Notes: generated by a model not told the origin, from the letters alone. Counted from the stretch's first letter, positions 1-9,446 are shown. The stretch is 64,000 bases of DNA from Nitrosopumilus piranensis (GCF_000875775.1 NZ_CP010868.1:558001-622000), one strand, 5' to 3'. Translations and numbers: made by a program.

Positions 1-2
1 CA

Positions 3-1295
3 GCTATAGCGCCAAAATTCAAACTAAGTGAATTTATCAAGTCTCTTCTTGATAATCTGTTTTGGATAGTACTACTCTTATCATTAATTGGTATCCCTGC
101 AATTCAAGTAGTTTTGTTCTTTATCGAAATGCCTGTAATCAATGGCGAATTACTTACACCATTTCTTGCATTGACGTGGTTGGCAGATCCGTCACGTAGT
201 CTCCCAATTCTAAAAGCATTCATGGCAACTGATATGTTCAGAGTTATGGCATTTCCTGGCTTTGGATTTGCTGCTCTAATTGCTGCTGGAACAATTTTTG
301 TTGAACGAAAGATGCTTGCAAAATTACAGCTAAGAGTTGGTCCTTTCTATTGTGGAAAAATTGAAGGCATTTTACAATTAATGGGTGATGGTCTAAAACT
401 AATTTCTAAGGAAATTATTATTCCTGCAAAAGCTGACAAACCGATATTTTGGGCGGCTCCTGTGATATTTGTTGCAACTGCAGCTGCATTTGTAGCATTA
501 ATTCCTGTAGCCCCTGGTTGGGTGGTAGCAGATGTAGACTTGGGATTATTAGGAGTTTTTGCAGTAATTGGATTCTTCCCAATCATAACAATTCTTTCAG
601 CATGGTCTGCAAACAGTAAATTCCCATTCATTGGTGGAATTAGAGCTCTATTCCAAATGGTCTCATTTGAAATTCCATTAATATTGTCTTTGTTGGGAGT
701 TGTTATTCTTACTGGAACTCTCAACTTATCTGAAATTGCAGCAAGTCAATCTAACTTCCCATGGATTATATTTTTGCCAGTTGGTGCAATTGTTTTCTTT
801 ATTACGATGCTTGCAGAGTTGGAAAGAATTCCATTTGATCTCCCAGAGGCAGAAAGTGAGATTGTTGCTGGTTGGTTAACAGAATTCTCTGGAATGATGT
901 ATGGTCTAGTTCAATTAGGTACATATCTGAAACTTTATGCATTCGCAGGATTGTTTGTTGTTTTATTCTTAGGTGGTTGGAATGGCCCTATGGTTGTACC
1001 TCCATTCCCAGAAGAAATACTTACTGATGGTATTGTAATGGGGCCAATCACTGCAAAGATTCCAGGATTACCTCTGTTTGATCAAGAAATGCTGAATGGA
1101 ACACTTTGGTTTGTTCTAAAAACAGTTGGTGTGATTTTCTTTATTCTCCTACCAAGAGGTGTCTTCCCAAGAATCAGAATTGATATGCTGTTGAGTCTTG
1201 GTTGGACCAAATTAATTGGATTAGCATTCGTTAACATCTTTATTGCACTAGGATTGCTTTACGCTGGAGTCTTGGGACCAGGAGGATTACAATAA
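3..1295 (+). CDS. nuoH: NADH-quinone oxidoreductase subunit H (5' partial)
   Basis: This is the membrane subunit of complex I at the interface with the peripheral arm, forming part of the quinone chamber. The frame is open from base 3, well before the first possible start, so the 5' end lies outside the window; 430 residues are visible. Family signatures are GTIFVERKMLAKLQLRVGP near the first helices and the loop ERIPFDLPEAESEIVAG. Hydrophobic segments fill the rest. It is the first visible gene of a run nuoH-I-J-K-M-L-N. In thaumarchaea this operon has no nuoEFG, so the electron donor is thought not to be NADH (established for the group, not visible here). Confidence 0.95.
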   Translation, partial: AIAPKFKLSEFIKSLLDNLFWIVLLLSLIGIPAIQVVLFFIEMPVINGELLTPFLALTWLADPSRSLPILKAFMATDMFRVMAFPGFGFAALIAAGTIFVERKMLAKLQLRVGPFYCGKIEGILQLMGDGLKLISKEIIIPAKADKPIFWAAPVIFVATAAAFVALIPVAPGWVVADVDLGLLGVFAVIGFFPIITILSAWSANSKFPFIGGIRALFQMVSFEIPLILSLLGVVILTGTLNLSEIAASQSNFPWIIFLPVGAIVFFITMLAELERIPFDLPEAESEIVAGWLTEFSGMMYGLVQLGTYLKLYAFAGLFVVLFLGGWNGPMVVPPFPEEILTDGIVMGPITAKIPGLPLFDQEMLNGTLWFVLKTVGVIFFILLPRGVFPRIRIDMLLSLGWTKLIGLAFVNIFIALGLLYAGVLGPGGLQ

Positions 1296-1792
1296 TGGGA
1301 ACTGCAACTGGAATTATTCGTGCATTAAATTCAGGAATCAAACATCTTGCAATTAAACGATTTACACTTCGTTATCCTGAAGAAAAACTCAAGTTTGTAG
1401 GTGATGGTTATCAGTTTGATCCTTCTACTGGTGTTGGTATAGCTGGATTAAAAGGCAGACACATGCTATTTCATGATCATTGTACTGGATGTCAATTATG
1501 TTCAATTGCCTGTGAAGGGGTTGCAGAAGCAATTGCAATGGTAAAGGTTCCTGAAGAACAAAAACAAAATAAAAAATCTATCATGCCTCAAATTGATTAT
1601 GGAAAATGTGTTTTCTGTGGTCTTTGTGTTGATGCATGTCCATTCTATGCGCTATACATGACAAATGATTATGAATTATCTTCTTTTACCAAAGAGGGTC
1701 TTATCTATACCCCTGCCCAACTTGCAGTAAAACCATATCTTACTCAAGACAGTGAAATCCAAATTACTGATAGAGGTGCAACACATGGCTGA
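1295..1792 (+). CDS. nuoI: NADH-quinone oxidoreductase subunit I (2x[4Fe-4S])
   Basis: This ferredoxin-like subunit passes electrons through two [4Fe-4S] clusters towards the quinone site. Two C-x2-C-x2-C-x3-C motifs are present, at Cys63/66/69/73 (CTGCQLCSIAC) and Cys105/108/111/115 (CVFCGLCVDAC), each cluster completed in the usual way by the last Cys of the other motif. Length 165 aa is normal. The start ATG overlaps the nuoH stop by one base (TAATG), which indicates translational coupling in the operon. Confidence 0.96.
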   Translation: MGTATGIIRALNSGIKHLAIKRFTLRYPEEKLKFVGDGYQFDPSTGVGIAGLKGRHMLFHDHCTGCQLCSIACEGVAEAIAMVKVPEEQKQNKKSIMPQIDYGKCVFCGLCVDACPFYALYMTNDYELSSFTKEGLIYTPAQLAVKPYLTQDSEIQITDRGATHG

Positions 1793-2297
1793 TGCTGCAT
1801 TTTTAGCCCTTACTGTAATCACAATTGGTTCTGCAATTGCTGCTCTTGAATTAAGATCATTAATTTATGGTTCAATTGCATTAATGGGAACTCTTGGCGG
1901 TATTGCAGGATTCTTCTTTTTACTAGATGCTCCATTTGTTGCATTATTCCAATTAGCAGTTTATGTTGGCTCTATTGCTGTTTTGATTTTGTTTACTGTC
2001 ATGCTCGTAAAAAGAGAACTCATATTCAAAAAAATTGAAGATAAAAGAAGAAAGTTTGCAGGAATTGGTTTGATGCTTGTAGTTATGGTTGCATTAGGTG
2101 CAGTCTTTCTAGACTCTGGAATTAAGACAATTACTACTGATGAACCTCCTGTTGATTTTAGAGATATTGGTACTGACTTTGTAACCTATTATTGGCCTGC
2201 CCTGATTTTAATGGGATTAATTTTAGCTGGTTCTGTTACTGGTGCACTTGTATTAGCAAAACGCGAGGATGTGGAGAATGACCAACGAACTAATTGA
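1785..2297 (+). CDS. nuoJ: NADH-quinone oxidoreductase subunit J
   Basis: This small integral membrane subunit of complex I has about five hydrophobic helices and 170 aa. I chose ATG 1785 (MADAAFLALTV), which overlaps the end of nuoI by 8 bp. The frame is open back to 1752, but that stretch lies inside nuoI and is not needed. The motif QLAVYVGSIAVLILFTVML around residues 60-78 matches the conserved NuoJ helix that carries the pi-bulge. Identification rests on this motif and on its position between nuoI and nuoK. Confidence 0.92.
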   Translation: MADAAFLALTVITIGSAIAALELRSLIYGSIALMGTLGGIAGFFFLLDAPFVALFQLAVYVGSIAVLILFTVMLVKRELIFKKIEDKRRKFAGIGLMLVVMVALGAVFLDSGIKTITTDEPPVDFRDIGTDFVTYYWPALILMGLILAGSVTGALVLAKREDVENDQRTN

Positions 2298-2583
2298 TTT
2301 TACATTAGTATCCGTTGCCTTATTGGGCATAGGAATCTACGGTCTAGCAGTTAAACGTAATTTTATCAGAATGCTATTTGCAGTTGAAATTATCATTAAT
2401 GCTGCCAATCTTAACTTAGTTGCATTTGGTAGATTTTTGCCACATAGTGGTGGTCAAACATTAGCTCTGTTCTCTATTGCTATTGCAGCTGCAGAAGTAG
2501 CAGTTGGACTTTCATTAATTATTGTAGCCTATCGTATGTATCAAAATGTCGATATTGCAGACTTTAGGAGTTTGAAAGGATAA
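2278..2583 (+). CDS. nuoK: NADH-quinone oxidoreductase subunit K
   Basis: This three-helix proton-channel subunit has 101 aa. The conserved buried acid is in FAVEIIINAANLNLVAF, and a second acid lies in AIAAAEVAVGLSL; both are the glutamates of the NuoK/MrpC family. I prefer ATG 2278 (MTNELIDF), which has GTGGAG just upstream, to ATG 2269. The 20-bp overlap with nuoJ is typical of this operon. Confidence 0.93.
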   Translation: MTNELIDFTLVSVALLGIGIYGLAVKRNFIRMLFAVEIIINAANLNLVAFGRFLPHSGGQTLALFSIAIAAAEVAVGLSLIIVAYRMYQNVDIADFRSLKG

Positions 2584-4136
2584 TGGAATATGCATTATTA
2601 CAGGCAGTTTTCTTGCCATTACTTTTATCTCCAGTAGCCTATATTCTAGGAAGAAAAGCAGGACCAACTCCTGCTATGTGGTTTACATTTGCAATCTTAC
2701 TTTATACAACAATTCTTGTAATCAATGCAGCATTATCTGGAACTGTTGAAGAACACTATCCATGGACAGAACAATTTGGTGAATTTGGTTTCTTACTAGA
2801 TGGTTTAGCATCTCCATTTGCAATAATTATCTATGTATTATCCACAATTTTGGTTCTTTATTCAAAACCATATATGATTCACAAATTCCATGAGCAGTTT
2901 GAAGAAGAACAAAAAATCAATCCTTCTTCAAGTGGGCAAAGTTCTGTTGTTGAATCATCATCACTTTCTAATTATGTAAATGCAAAATCTGGTCTCTACT
3001 TTGCACTTTATCTTGTATTTGCAATGGGAATGCTTGGAACAGTACTCTCAACAAACCTGATAGAATTTTACATATTCTTTGAAGTTATGTTGATTCCTGG
3101 TTTCTTTTTAGTTGCTCTTTGGGGTGATGGTCCAAGAAGAAAGATTGGTTTGATGTTCTTGTTTTGGACCCACGCTGGTGCAGTTGTTTTACTACTGGGA
3201 TTCTTGATGATTGGATTAACAATTGGCAGCTTTGACTTTGCTGACATCAAAGAATCTGAGATTCCTCAAGATATTGTAATGATTTCAGCAATTGCGATTG
3301 CAATTGGTCTTGGAGTAAAATTGGCTGTCTTTATGTTCCATGTTTGGTTACCTTATGTCCACGGTTCAGCACCTACCCCAATCAGTGCACTTTTGTCCCC
3401 TGCAATGATCGGAATTGGTGCATATGGTATCTTTAGATTAATTGTTGAATTCTTACCATCTACATTCGCAGAACTCTCAATTTGGTTCCATATCTGGGGT
3501 CTTGTTACAATGATCTATGGTGGTGCAATGGCATTAATGCAAGATGATCTAAAACGTCTTCTTGCTTATTCTAGTATCAGTCAGATGGGTTATTTGCTAT
3601 TTGGTATAGGTTCAATGTCTGCAATGGGTCTTGCAGGTGCTGAGATGATGTATATCACTCACGGACTTGGAAAAGGCATTCTCTTCATGATGGCTGGAAT
3701 TATTATTGTTAAAGTAGGTACACGCAGTATCTCTAAACTTGGTGGTCTTGCTGGAAAAATGCCAATCACTGCTGTTTGTGCAGTTATTGGCGCACTTACA
3801 ATTATGGGAGTTCCCCCAACCAGTGGATTTATGGGAGAATGGATTCTCTTTTACGGTGCATTAGAAACTGCAATTGAAGAAGGTTCTACGGTTAGAGCAG
3901 TAACATTTGGTCTTGGACTTGTAGCAACTGCACTTACAATGTCATACATGTTGTGGATGTTAAAACGAGTATTCTTTGGTAAAACACCAGAACATCTAGA
4001 GAAGGTCAAAGAAGGAAGTTGGTACATGACAGCACCAATGATGGTACTAGCTGGATTTACTATTGTACTTGGAATTTATCCAGACATCTTCTTGAACACA
4101 ATTATGCCTTACATGAACGGAGTGTTGGGAGTTTAA
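2583..4136 (+). CDS. nuoM: NADH-quinone oxidoreductase subunit M
   Basis: This antiporter-like, proton-pumping membrane subunit is 517 aa with about 14 hydrophobic helices. Family motifs include the TM5 glutamate in EFYIFFEVMLIPGFFLV, the HVWLPYVHGSAPTPISALL loop and KRLLAYSSISQMGYLLFG. A hydrophilic, Ser-rich stretch near residues 105-140 (EEEQKINPSSSGQ) is longer than usual and probably forms a loop. The start ATG overlaps the nuoK stop by one base. NuoM precedes NuoL here, the thaumarchaeal order, whereas the E. coli operon has L before M. Confidence 0.95.
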   Translation: MEYALLQAVFLPLLLSPVAYILGRKAGPTPAMWFTFAILLYTTILVINAALSGTVEEHYPWTEQFGEFGFLLDGLASPFAIIIYVLSTILVLYSKPYMIHKFHEQFEEEQKINPSSSGQSSVVESSSLSNYVNAKSGLYFALYLVFAMGMLGTVLSTNLIEFYIFFEVMLIPGFFLVALWGDGPRRKIGLMFLFWTHAGAVVLLLGFLMIGLTIGSFDFADIKESEIPQDIVMISAIAIAIGLGVKLAVFMFHVWLPYVHGSAPTPISALLSPAMIGIGAYGIFRLIVEFLPSTFAELSIWFHIWGLVTMIYGGAMALMQDDLKRLLAYSSISQMGYLLFGIGSMSAMGLAGAEMMYITHGLGKGILFMMAGIIIVKVGTRSISKLGGLAGKMPITAVCAVIGALTIMGVPPTSGFMGEWILFYGALETAIEEGSTVRAVTFGLGLVATALTMSYMLWMLKRVFFGKTPEHLEKVKEGSWYMTAPMMVLAGFTIVLGIYPDIFLNTIMPYMNGVLGV

Positions 4137-4137
4137 T

Positions 4138-6216
4138 ATGGCAACTGAAGCTATTGGTTTACCATTTGAAGCGACATCTGCTGCAGCATGGCTTGTTTGG
4201 ATTTTACCATTTGCTGCTGCACTCATCATGCCAGGTATTGGAAAATTCTCAAAACGAACAACAGGCTATGTTGCAGTTGGATTTGCATTAATGAGTGCAT
4301 TATCTGCAGCATCTTTGTTACCACTTGCAGTTGAAGGAAGTGAAATTCACAAACAGGTTATGTGGATTGAAGCAATCGGTTTGAAGGGCGGTGTATTAGC
4401 TGATCCACTTTCAGTAATTATGGCAAATGTTGTTGCTTGGATTTCATTCTTGATTATGATTTACAGTACTGGATATATGAAAGGTGATAAAGACATTACA
4501 AGATTCTGGTTCTGGATGATGTTCTTTATTGGTTCAATGCAATTAATTGTGTTATCTGATAACTTACTACAAGTCTTTTTTGGATGGGAAGGTGTGGGTC
4601 TCGCATCTTATGCATTAATCAGCTTCTGGTATCGTGATAAAAAGAAAGATCATGTTGGACAAGAAGGACGTACTGTTCTTGGTCTGCTAGATTACTATGC
4701 TCCAACTCATGCTGGTATGAAGGCATTCATCATGACCAAAGTTGGTGACGTGATGATGATTGCTGGTATGCTTTTGATATTCTTGTTCGCTGGAACATTT
4801 GGTTTCAAGGAACTGATGGGAGATCATGAATGGGCTATTGCTATGAATGCACAAGGTCTACTGGTCCCTGCCTTTGTATTGTTATTTGGTGGTGCAGTCG
4901 GTAAATCTGCACAATTCCCATTAAATGAATGGCTCTTAGAAGCAATGACTGGTCCAACTGCAGTTTCTGCATTGATTCACGCAGCAACAATGGTTAAAGC
5001 TGGTGTGTTCTTGGTTGCACGAATAGGACCTATTGTTTTTGCATTAGGTGCAGCAGGAATTATGGCTGATCAATTCTTTGAGATTGTTGCATGGGTTGGT
5101 GCAATTACTGCATTGTTACTTGCAACACAGGGTATGGTTAATCCTGAAATTAAGAAGGTTCTTGCATATTCAACTGGTTCACAAATTGGTTACATGATGA
5201 TGGCATTAGGTGTTGCAGGACTATCTCAGCAATACGTTGATGGTTATACTGCTGGATTTTTCCACTTAATTTCTCACGCAATGTTCAAGGCATCATTATT
5301 CATGGCAGCAGGTTCGTTGCTGCATATTGTTGGTTCTCGATTTATGACTGATATGGGTGGTCTGAGAAAACATATGAAAAAGACATATGCTTTCATGTGG
5401 GCTGCAGGTCTTGGTTTGATGGGAGCCCCATTTATCACAACAGGTTTCTGGAGTAAAGATGCAATCTTTGCAGCAGTCTATACATCAGGAAACGAATGGG
5501 CATTACCGCTATTTGCAATTGCAGTGTTGACTGCAATAATTACTGCATTCTATACTACAAGAATGATTGGTATGGTATTCTTTGGTAACAAGAGTAAACA
5601 TATCCAAAAAATGGAAGAAGAAGGACATCACATCCATGAAGCATCATTATCAATGTGGGCTCCATACGGAATCCTTGCAGTTTTAACTATTGGAATTGGA
5701 TTAATCGGATTATCCACAGAACACGGATTACATCATATGTTTGAAGTATATCTTGAAGATTCATTTGGAATCCACAGTGAATATGCAAAAACTGAATCCT
5801 CAATATTGCCAGAATTCCTGCAAGGAATCAACCCCGTAGCACTTGGTGCTTCACTTGTTGCATTTGCAATAGGAATTGGATTAGGATACATATTCTATAT
5901 TGGCAGATGGGTTGATCCTGTCAAATTTGTAAACTCTAACATTTTCTTTTACGCAATTCACAAAGTTATCTTAAGCAGATGGTATCTTAATGCAATAGTG
6001 TATTGGTGCTTTGTAGTAGCCCCATTATGGTTGGCAAGAGGTGTATTCAGATACTTTGAAAAGACAGCTATCGATTACGGTATGAACGATGGATTCCAGA
6101 AAGCAGTTGGATGGAGTGCTAAAGTCGTCCAAGGAACTCAAACTGGTGTTTCACAATCTTATCTATTCGTATTTGGAGCAGGATTACTATTTGTAGTTCT
6201 GATATTGTTGATATAG
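4138..6216 (+). CDS. nuoL: NADH-quinone oxidoreductase subunit L
   Basis: This is the distal antiporter-like pump subunit, 692 aa, with the extra C-terminal region that forms the lateral helix along the membrane arm. Motifs are VFFGWEGVGLASYALISFW (functional Glu), PLNEWLLEAMTGPTAVSALI and KKVLAYSTGSQIGYMM. His-rich loop sequence (EEGHHIHEASL) occurs near residue 497. It starts 1 bp after the nuoM stop. Together with nuoM and nuoN it supplies the three pump modules. Confidence 0.95.
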   Translation: MATEAIGLPFEATSAAAWLVWILPFAAALIMPGIGKFSKRTTGYVAVGFALMSALSAASLLPLAVEGSEIHKQVMWIEAIGLKGGVLADPLSVIMANVVAWISFLIMIYSTGYMKGDKDITRFWFWMMFFIGSMQLIVLSDNLLQVFFGWEGVGLASYALISFWYRDKKKDHVGQEGRTVLGLLDYYAPTHAGMKAFIMTKVGDVMMIAGMLLIFLFAGTFGFKELMGDHEWAIAMNAQGLLVPAFVLLFGGAVGKSAQFPLNEWLLEAMTGPTAVSALIHAATMVKAGVFLVARIGPIVFALGAAGIMADQFFEIVAWVGAITALLLATQGMVNPEIKKVLAYSTGSQIGYMMMALGVAGLSQQYVDGYTAGFFHLISHAMFKASLFMAAGSLLHIVGSRFMTDMGGLRKHMKKTYAFMWAAGLGLMGAPFITTGFWSKDAIFAAVYTSGNEWALPLFAIAVLTAIITAFYTTRMIGMVFFGNKSKHIQKMEEEGHHIHEASLSMWAPYGILAVLTIGIGLIGLSTEHGLHHMFEVYLEDSFGIHSEYAKTESSILPEFLQGINPVALGASLVAFAIGIGLGYIFYIGRWVDPVKFVNSNIFFYAIHKVILSRWYLNAIVYWCFVVAPLWLARGVFRYFEKTAIDYGMNDGFQKAVGWSAKVVQGTQTGVSQSYLFVFGAGLLFVVLILLI

Positions 6217-6228
6217 GAGAGACATGAA

Positions 6229-7713
6229 ATGTTAGAAATTACTTCAACTCCATTGGTATTAATTGCAATTTTAGGAACTGTAGGTGTTATTCTTCCTATA
6301 ATTAGTATTGCAAGAAAAGAGAAAGGCTCTAACTCATTTTATGCTGTAATTGCATTTGCAGCACTAATCGTGTCTATGGGATATGTTGGATATGAATTCA
6401 TTAACAATAGTGTAACTGCATCTGCGCTTTTCTCTGAGGATGTACTTGCTGATGATGCATTTGGTGGATTCTTTGCAATTGCAATGCTTATAGTTGCATT
6501 GTTCACAACAGTTGGCTCCTTTAACTATATGAGAAAACACAATTCTCCTGCTGTTTACTATTCTCTAATCTTACTTGCAACAATTGGTATGATTCTAGTT
6601 GCATACTCAACTGATCTTGTGATGCTGTTTGTTGCTTGGGAACTCATGAGTATTCCAACTTACATTTTAGTTGGATTCATGAAAAAGAACCCAAGTTCAA
6701 ATGAAGCAGCACTAAAGTATTTCCTGTTTGGTGCATTATCTTCAGCAATAATTGTTTACGGAATTGCATTATCTTATGGATTAACTGGTTCTACAAACAT
6801 TGGTGAAGTCATTGAAGGTTATTCGACACTTGATCCTTCACTTCTACCACTTGCATTACTTTCAGTTGGAATGTTTATCGCAGGATTTGGATTTAAGATG
6901 GGACTTGTTCCTTTCCATCAATGGCTTCCAGATACTTATGAGGGTGCACCTTCTCCAGTTACTGCTCTTCTTGCTGCAGCAACCAAAAAAGCAGGATTTG
7001 CTGCAACCATTAGAATTGTAATTCTTGGAATGGTTGTTCTTAATCTTGATTGGACTTTAGCACTTGGAATTATTGCAATAATGACAATGACAATTGGTAA
7101 TGTTGCAGCTATAATGCAAAAGAATCTTTCAAGAATGTTGGCATATTCTAGTATTGCACATGCAGGATACATTTTGATTGGATTGGCAGTTGCACCATAC
7201 AGTTCTCTTGGATTACAAGGTTCTTTGTATCAAATCTTTAATCATGCAGTGATGAAGGGTGCTGCCTTTATTGCAATTGCAGGAATTGTAACAACTCTTG
7301 CTGTTACTCATATTGATAAATTAAAAGGACTAGGAAGAAGAATGCCAATAACTGCCTTAGGTATGGTGATTTCCTTATTTGCACTTGCAGGCGTTCCTCC
7401 ACTTTCAGGATTTTGGAGTAAATTGATGCTATTTGGAAGTGCATTAGATGCAAGTTCTGCATTATGGTGGGCTCCTTGGCTTGCAATAGCAGGAGTTCTT
7501 AACAGTGCATTATCACTTGCTTACTATGGTTGGATAACTAGAAAGATGTACTTTGAAGGAGAAACAGAAAAGAGGGTTTCAGAACCAAAATCAATTGTTG
7601 CGGTAATGATATTCTCTATAATCTTCTTAGTAGGATTTGGTGTATATCCAGAACCACTTCTTAAATTTGTAGAATTTGCAACACCAATAGTTAGTTTAGG
7701 ACTTATGCCTTAA
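6229..7713 (+). CDS. nuoN: NADH-quinone oxidoreductase subunit N
   Basis: This is the third antiporter-like pump subunit, 494 aa and about 14 helices. Motifs are LFVAWELMSIPTYILVGF (TM5 Glu), LVPFHQWLPDTYEGAPSPVT and RMLAYSSIAHAGYILIG. It is the last gene of the nuo run, 12 bp behind nuoL with GGAGAG before the start. Its 3' end overlaps the convergent prenyl synthase gene by 11 bp. Confidence 0.95.
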   Translation: MLEITSTPLVLIAILGTVGVILPIISIARKEKGSNSFYAVIAFAALIVSMGYVGYEFINNSVTASALFSEDVLADDAFGGFFAIAMLIVALFTTVGSFNYMRKHNSPAVYYSLILLATIGMILVAYSTDLVMLFVAWELMSIPTYILVGFMKKNPSSNEAALKYFLFGALSSAIIVYGIALSYGLTGSTNIGEVIEGYSTLDPSLLPLALLSVGMFIAGFGFKMGLVPFHQWLPDTYEGAPSPVTALLAAATKKAGFAATIRIVILGMVVLNLDWTLALGIIAIMTMTIGNVAAIMQKNLSRMLAYSSIAHAGYILIGLAVAPYSSLGLQGSLYQIFNHAVMKGAAFIAIAGIVTTLAVTHIDKLKGLGRRMPITALGMVISLFALAGVPPLSGFWSKLMLFGSALDASSALWWAPWLAIAGVLNSALSLAYYGWITRKMYFEGETEKRVSEPKSIVAVMIFSIIFLVGFGVYPEPLLKFVEFATPIVSLGLMP

Positions 7714-8554
7714 ACGAAGTAAATTTAATTAAATTATCTAGATTTATTTTTGCATCATTATCTGGAATCTTTCTTAAACTAGTCCTTGCTTTTTCAGAAT
7801 ATTCTTTTAACAATTCTTCCATTTTGTTAAAAACATCTCTTGGATCTGAACTTTTCTTAATCAATGTATTAAACAATTTATCTTCATTTTTCCAATCTAG
7901 CAAATCGTCTCTAATTTGATACGCAATTCCAATATTTTTTCCATATTCAGTTAGTCCTTCAATTTGCTCTTCAGTTCCATTTGCAATAATTGCCCCTGTT
8001 CTGGCTGCTACCTCAAATGCAGTTGCAGTTTTGTATTCAATTACTTTGAGATAATCATCAAATGTAACATCCTCACTTGTCTCTAATCTACTTTCAATCA
8101 TTTCTCCTTCACTCATCAACATTGCTGTAGTTGCCAAATCTTTAGTTATTCTTGGATTGTCTAATCTAGAACATATTGCTAAAATTAACCCTAAAACAAA
8201 GTCTCCTGTAAGTACACTAGTATTATATCCGTATTTGATATGGAATGGATCCTTTTGTCTCCTCATTGTTTCATTATCAATAATATCATCGTGAATTATG
8301 GATTCCATGTGCAAAAATTCAACTGCACAAGATGCAGCAAACGTATTTTCATCAGTTTTACCAATACTTTCAGCTGATAAAGTCAGAATAATTGGTCTGA
8401 TTCGTTTCCCGCCTTCCAAGGAATATTTTAACGGTTCAATAAATTCTGATTCTGAATAGAGATCTAGCTCTTTGTCTAGTGCCTGATCAATTTTTCTAAT
8501 ATACTCTCCGTACGTTTCAAGTAAAGGATTAATCTCGATATTCTTTCTGTCCAA
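7703..8554 (-). CDS. Polyprenyl diphosphate synthase, short type
   Basis: This is a trans-prenyltransferase that condenses isopentenyl diphosphate with allylic diphosphates for membrane lipids or quinone side chains. The first Asp-rich motif is HDDIIDNETMRR, the second is YQIRDDLLDWKNED, and GGKRIRPIILTLSA binds IPP. At 283 aa it is shorter than the second prenyl synthase of this window (39394-40374) and has lower-similarity surroundings; chain length cannot be called with certainty. It may be the farnesyl/geranylgeranyl enzyme or a paralogue with another product. It converges on nuoN with an 11-bp overlap. Confidence 0.88.
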   Translation of the reverse strand: MDRKNIEINPLLETYGEYIRKIDQALDKELDLYSESEFIEPLKYSLEGGKRIRPIILTLSAESIGKTDENTFAASCAVEFLHMESIIHDDIIDNETMRRQKDPFHIKYGYNTSVLTGDFVLGLILAICSRLDNPRITKDLATTAMLMSEGEMIESRLETSEDVTFDDYLKVIEYKTATAFEVAARTGAIIANGTEEQIEGLTEYGKNIGIAYQIRDDLLDWKNEDKLFNTLIKKSSDPRDVFNKMEELLKEYSEKARTSLRKIPDNDAKINLDNLIKFTSFKA

Positions 8555-8601
8555 GATGAGCCTCTACTGAAAAAACTTTCCCATTGTTAATTAAATCTTG
8601 G

Positions 8602-8692
8602 TGCTCCAGCCGGGATTTTCATCGATTGATTTTGAACCCGGGATCACTGCCTTGAAAGGGCAGTATGCTTGACCGGTCTACACCACTGGAAC
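8602..8692 (-). tRNA. tRNA-Glu (UUC) with probable 15-nt T-loop intron
   Basis: Read on the minus strand, the acceptor stem GTTCCAG pairs with CTGGAGC (one G-U), the anticodon stem CTGCC/GGCAG holds loop CTTTCAA with anticodon UUC, and the T stem is CCGGG/CCCGG. Discriminator A is followed by an encoded CCA (8599-8601). The T loop (8615-8636) is 22 nt instead of 7. Removing 15 nt restores TTCAAAT and a 76-nt tRNA, so a non-canonical intron is likely; short introns at such positions are known in thaumarchaeal tRNAs. It lies head-to-head with the CADD-like gene downstream. Confidence 0.85.
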
Positions 8693-8772
8693 CCAAGAAA
8701 ATTCTGTATTTTGACCATAAAATCTTTTGTAAACCACAAAGATTTTTTTATTGGCAGATTTGCAGTCAATTC

Positions 8773-9405
8773 ATGAACATAATTAAAAAAATTGATGAAA
8801 TGATTGAAGAAAGAAGTTTACTAAAACATCCATTTTACCAAGCATGGTCTGATGGTAAATTAACAAAAGAATCCCTTGCAGGATATTCAAAAGAATATTT
8901 TCAACTAGTAAAAGAAGTTCCATCTTTTATGGCTCCTATAATTGAAAAAGCTCCAGAATCAGTTGTAAAAGAATTGGTTGAAAATCAACAAGAAGAGTCT
9001 GATCATATTAAACCATGGATTGCTTTTGCAGGAGATCTTGGAATTTCTGAAGAGGAATTATTGTCATATTCAGGTTTACCAAAAACCAGAAGAGCTGTAT
9101 CTGATTTGAATGAGTTAATGGATTCATTTGAAAATGGGGCTTGTGCAATGTATGCATTTGAGAAAGAAATCCCTAAAATCAGTCAAACAAAACTTGATGG
9201 ATTATCAGAATTCTATGGTATGACTAGTGATGAAGCCACAGAATACTTTAAGCTACATACCGAAGCGGACATCAGACATGCAGCATCTTGGAGAAATATT
9301 CTTGAAAAATCTTCAACTGACTATGACAAATTAATTGAAATTGCAGAAAAATCAATATCTGCACAGAATTTGTTGTTGGACAGTTGTTTTGACGAATACT
9401 GTTAA
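8773..9405 (+). CDS. CADD/TenA-like diiron heme-oxygenase-fold protein
   Basis: This 210-aa helical protein belongs to the TenA/PqqC/CADD group. The start ATG 8773 follows a T-rich TATA-like element (about 8740-8748); the frame is open to 8665, but that part overlaps the tRNA. From memory of chlamydial CADD, which makes p-aminobenzoate from its own Tyr27 with Lys152 and two metals, the counterparts are present: FY at residues 21-22, EESDH at 74-78, E130, K140 and H162-x3-D166-x2-H169. Spacing from E130 to H169 equals that of CADD. This favours an oxygenase over a TenA thiaminase, but the function is inferred. It could provide pABA for folate or methanopterin-type cofactors. Confidence 0.8.
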   Translation: MNIIKKIDEMIEERSLLKHPFYQAWSDGKLTKESLAGYSKEYFQLVKEVPSFMAPIIEKAPESVVKELVENQQEESDHIKPWIAFAGDLGISEEELLSYSGLPKTRRAVSDLNELMDSFENGACAMYAFEKEIPKISQTKLDGLSEFYGMTSDEATEYFKLHTEADIRHAASWRNILEKSSTDYDKLIEIAEKSISAQNLLLDSCFDEYC

Positions 9406-9446
9406 TCTCATAACATTTTATACCTAAGAAAAAATTCATCTGCTTA

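Noticed and set aside
347-724. Antisense 125-codon frame inside nuoH
   Set aside because: It is fully opposite a conserved nuoH region and has no domain.
8665-8772. Longer N-terminus for the CADD-like protein
   Set aside because: It would overlap tRNA-Glu, and the family starts at MNIIKKIDE.
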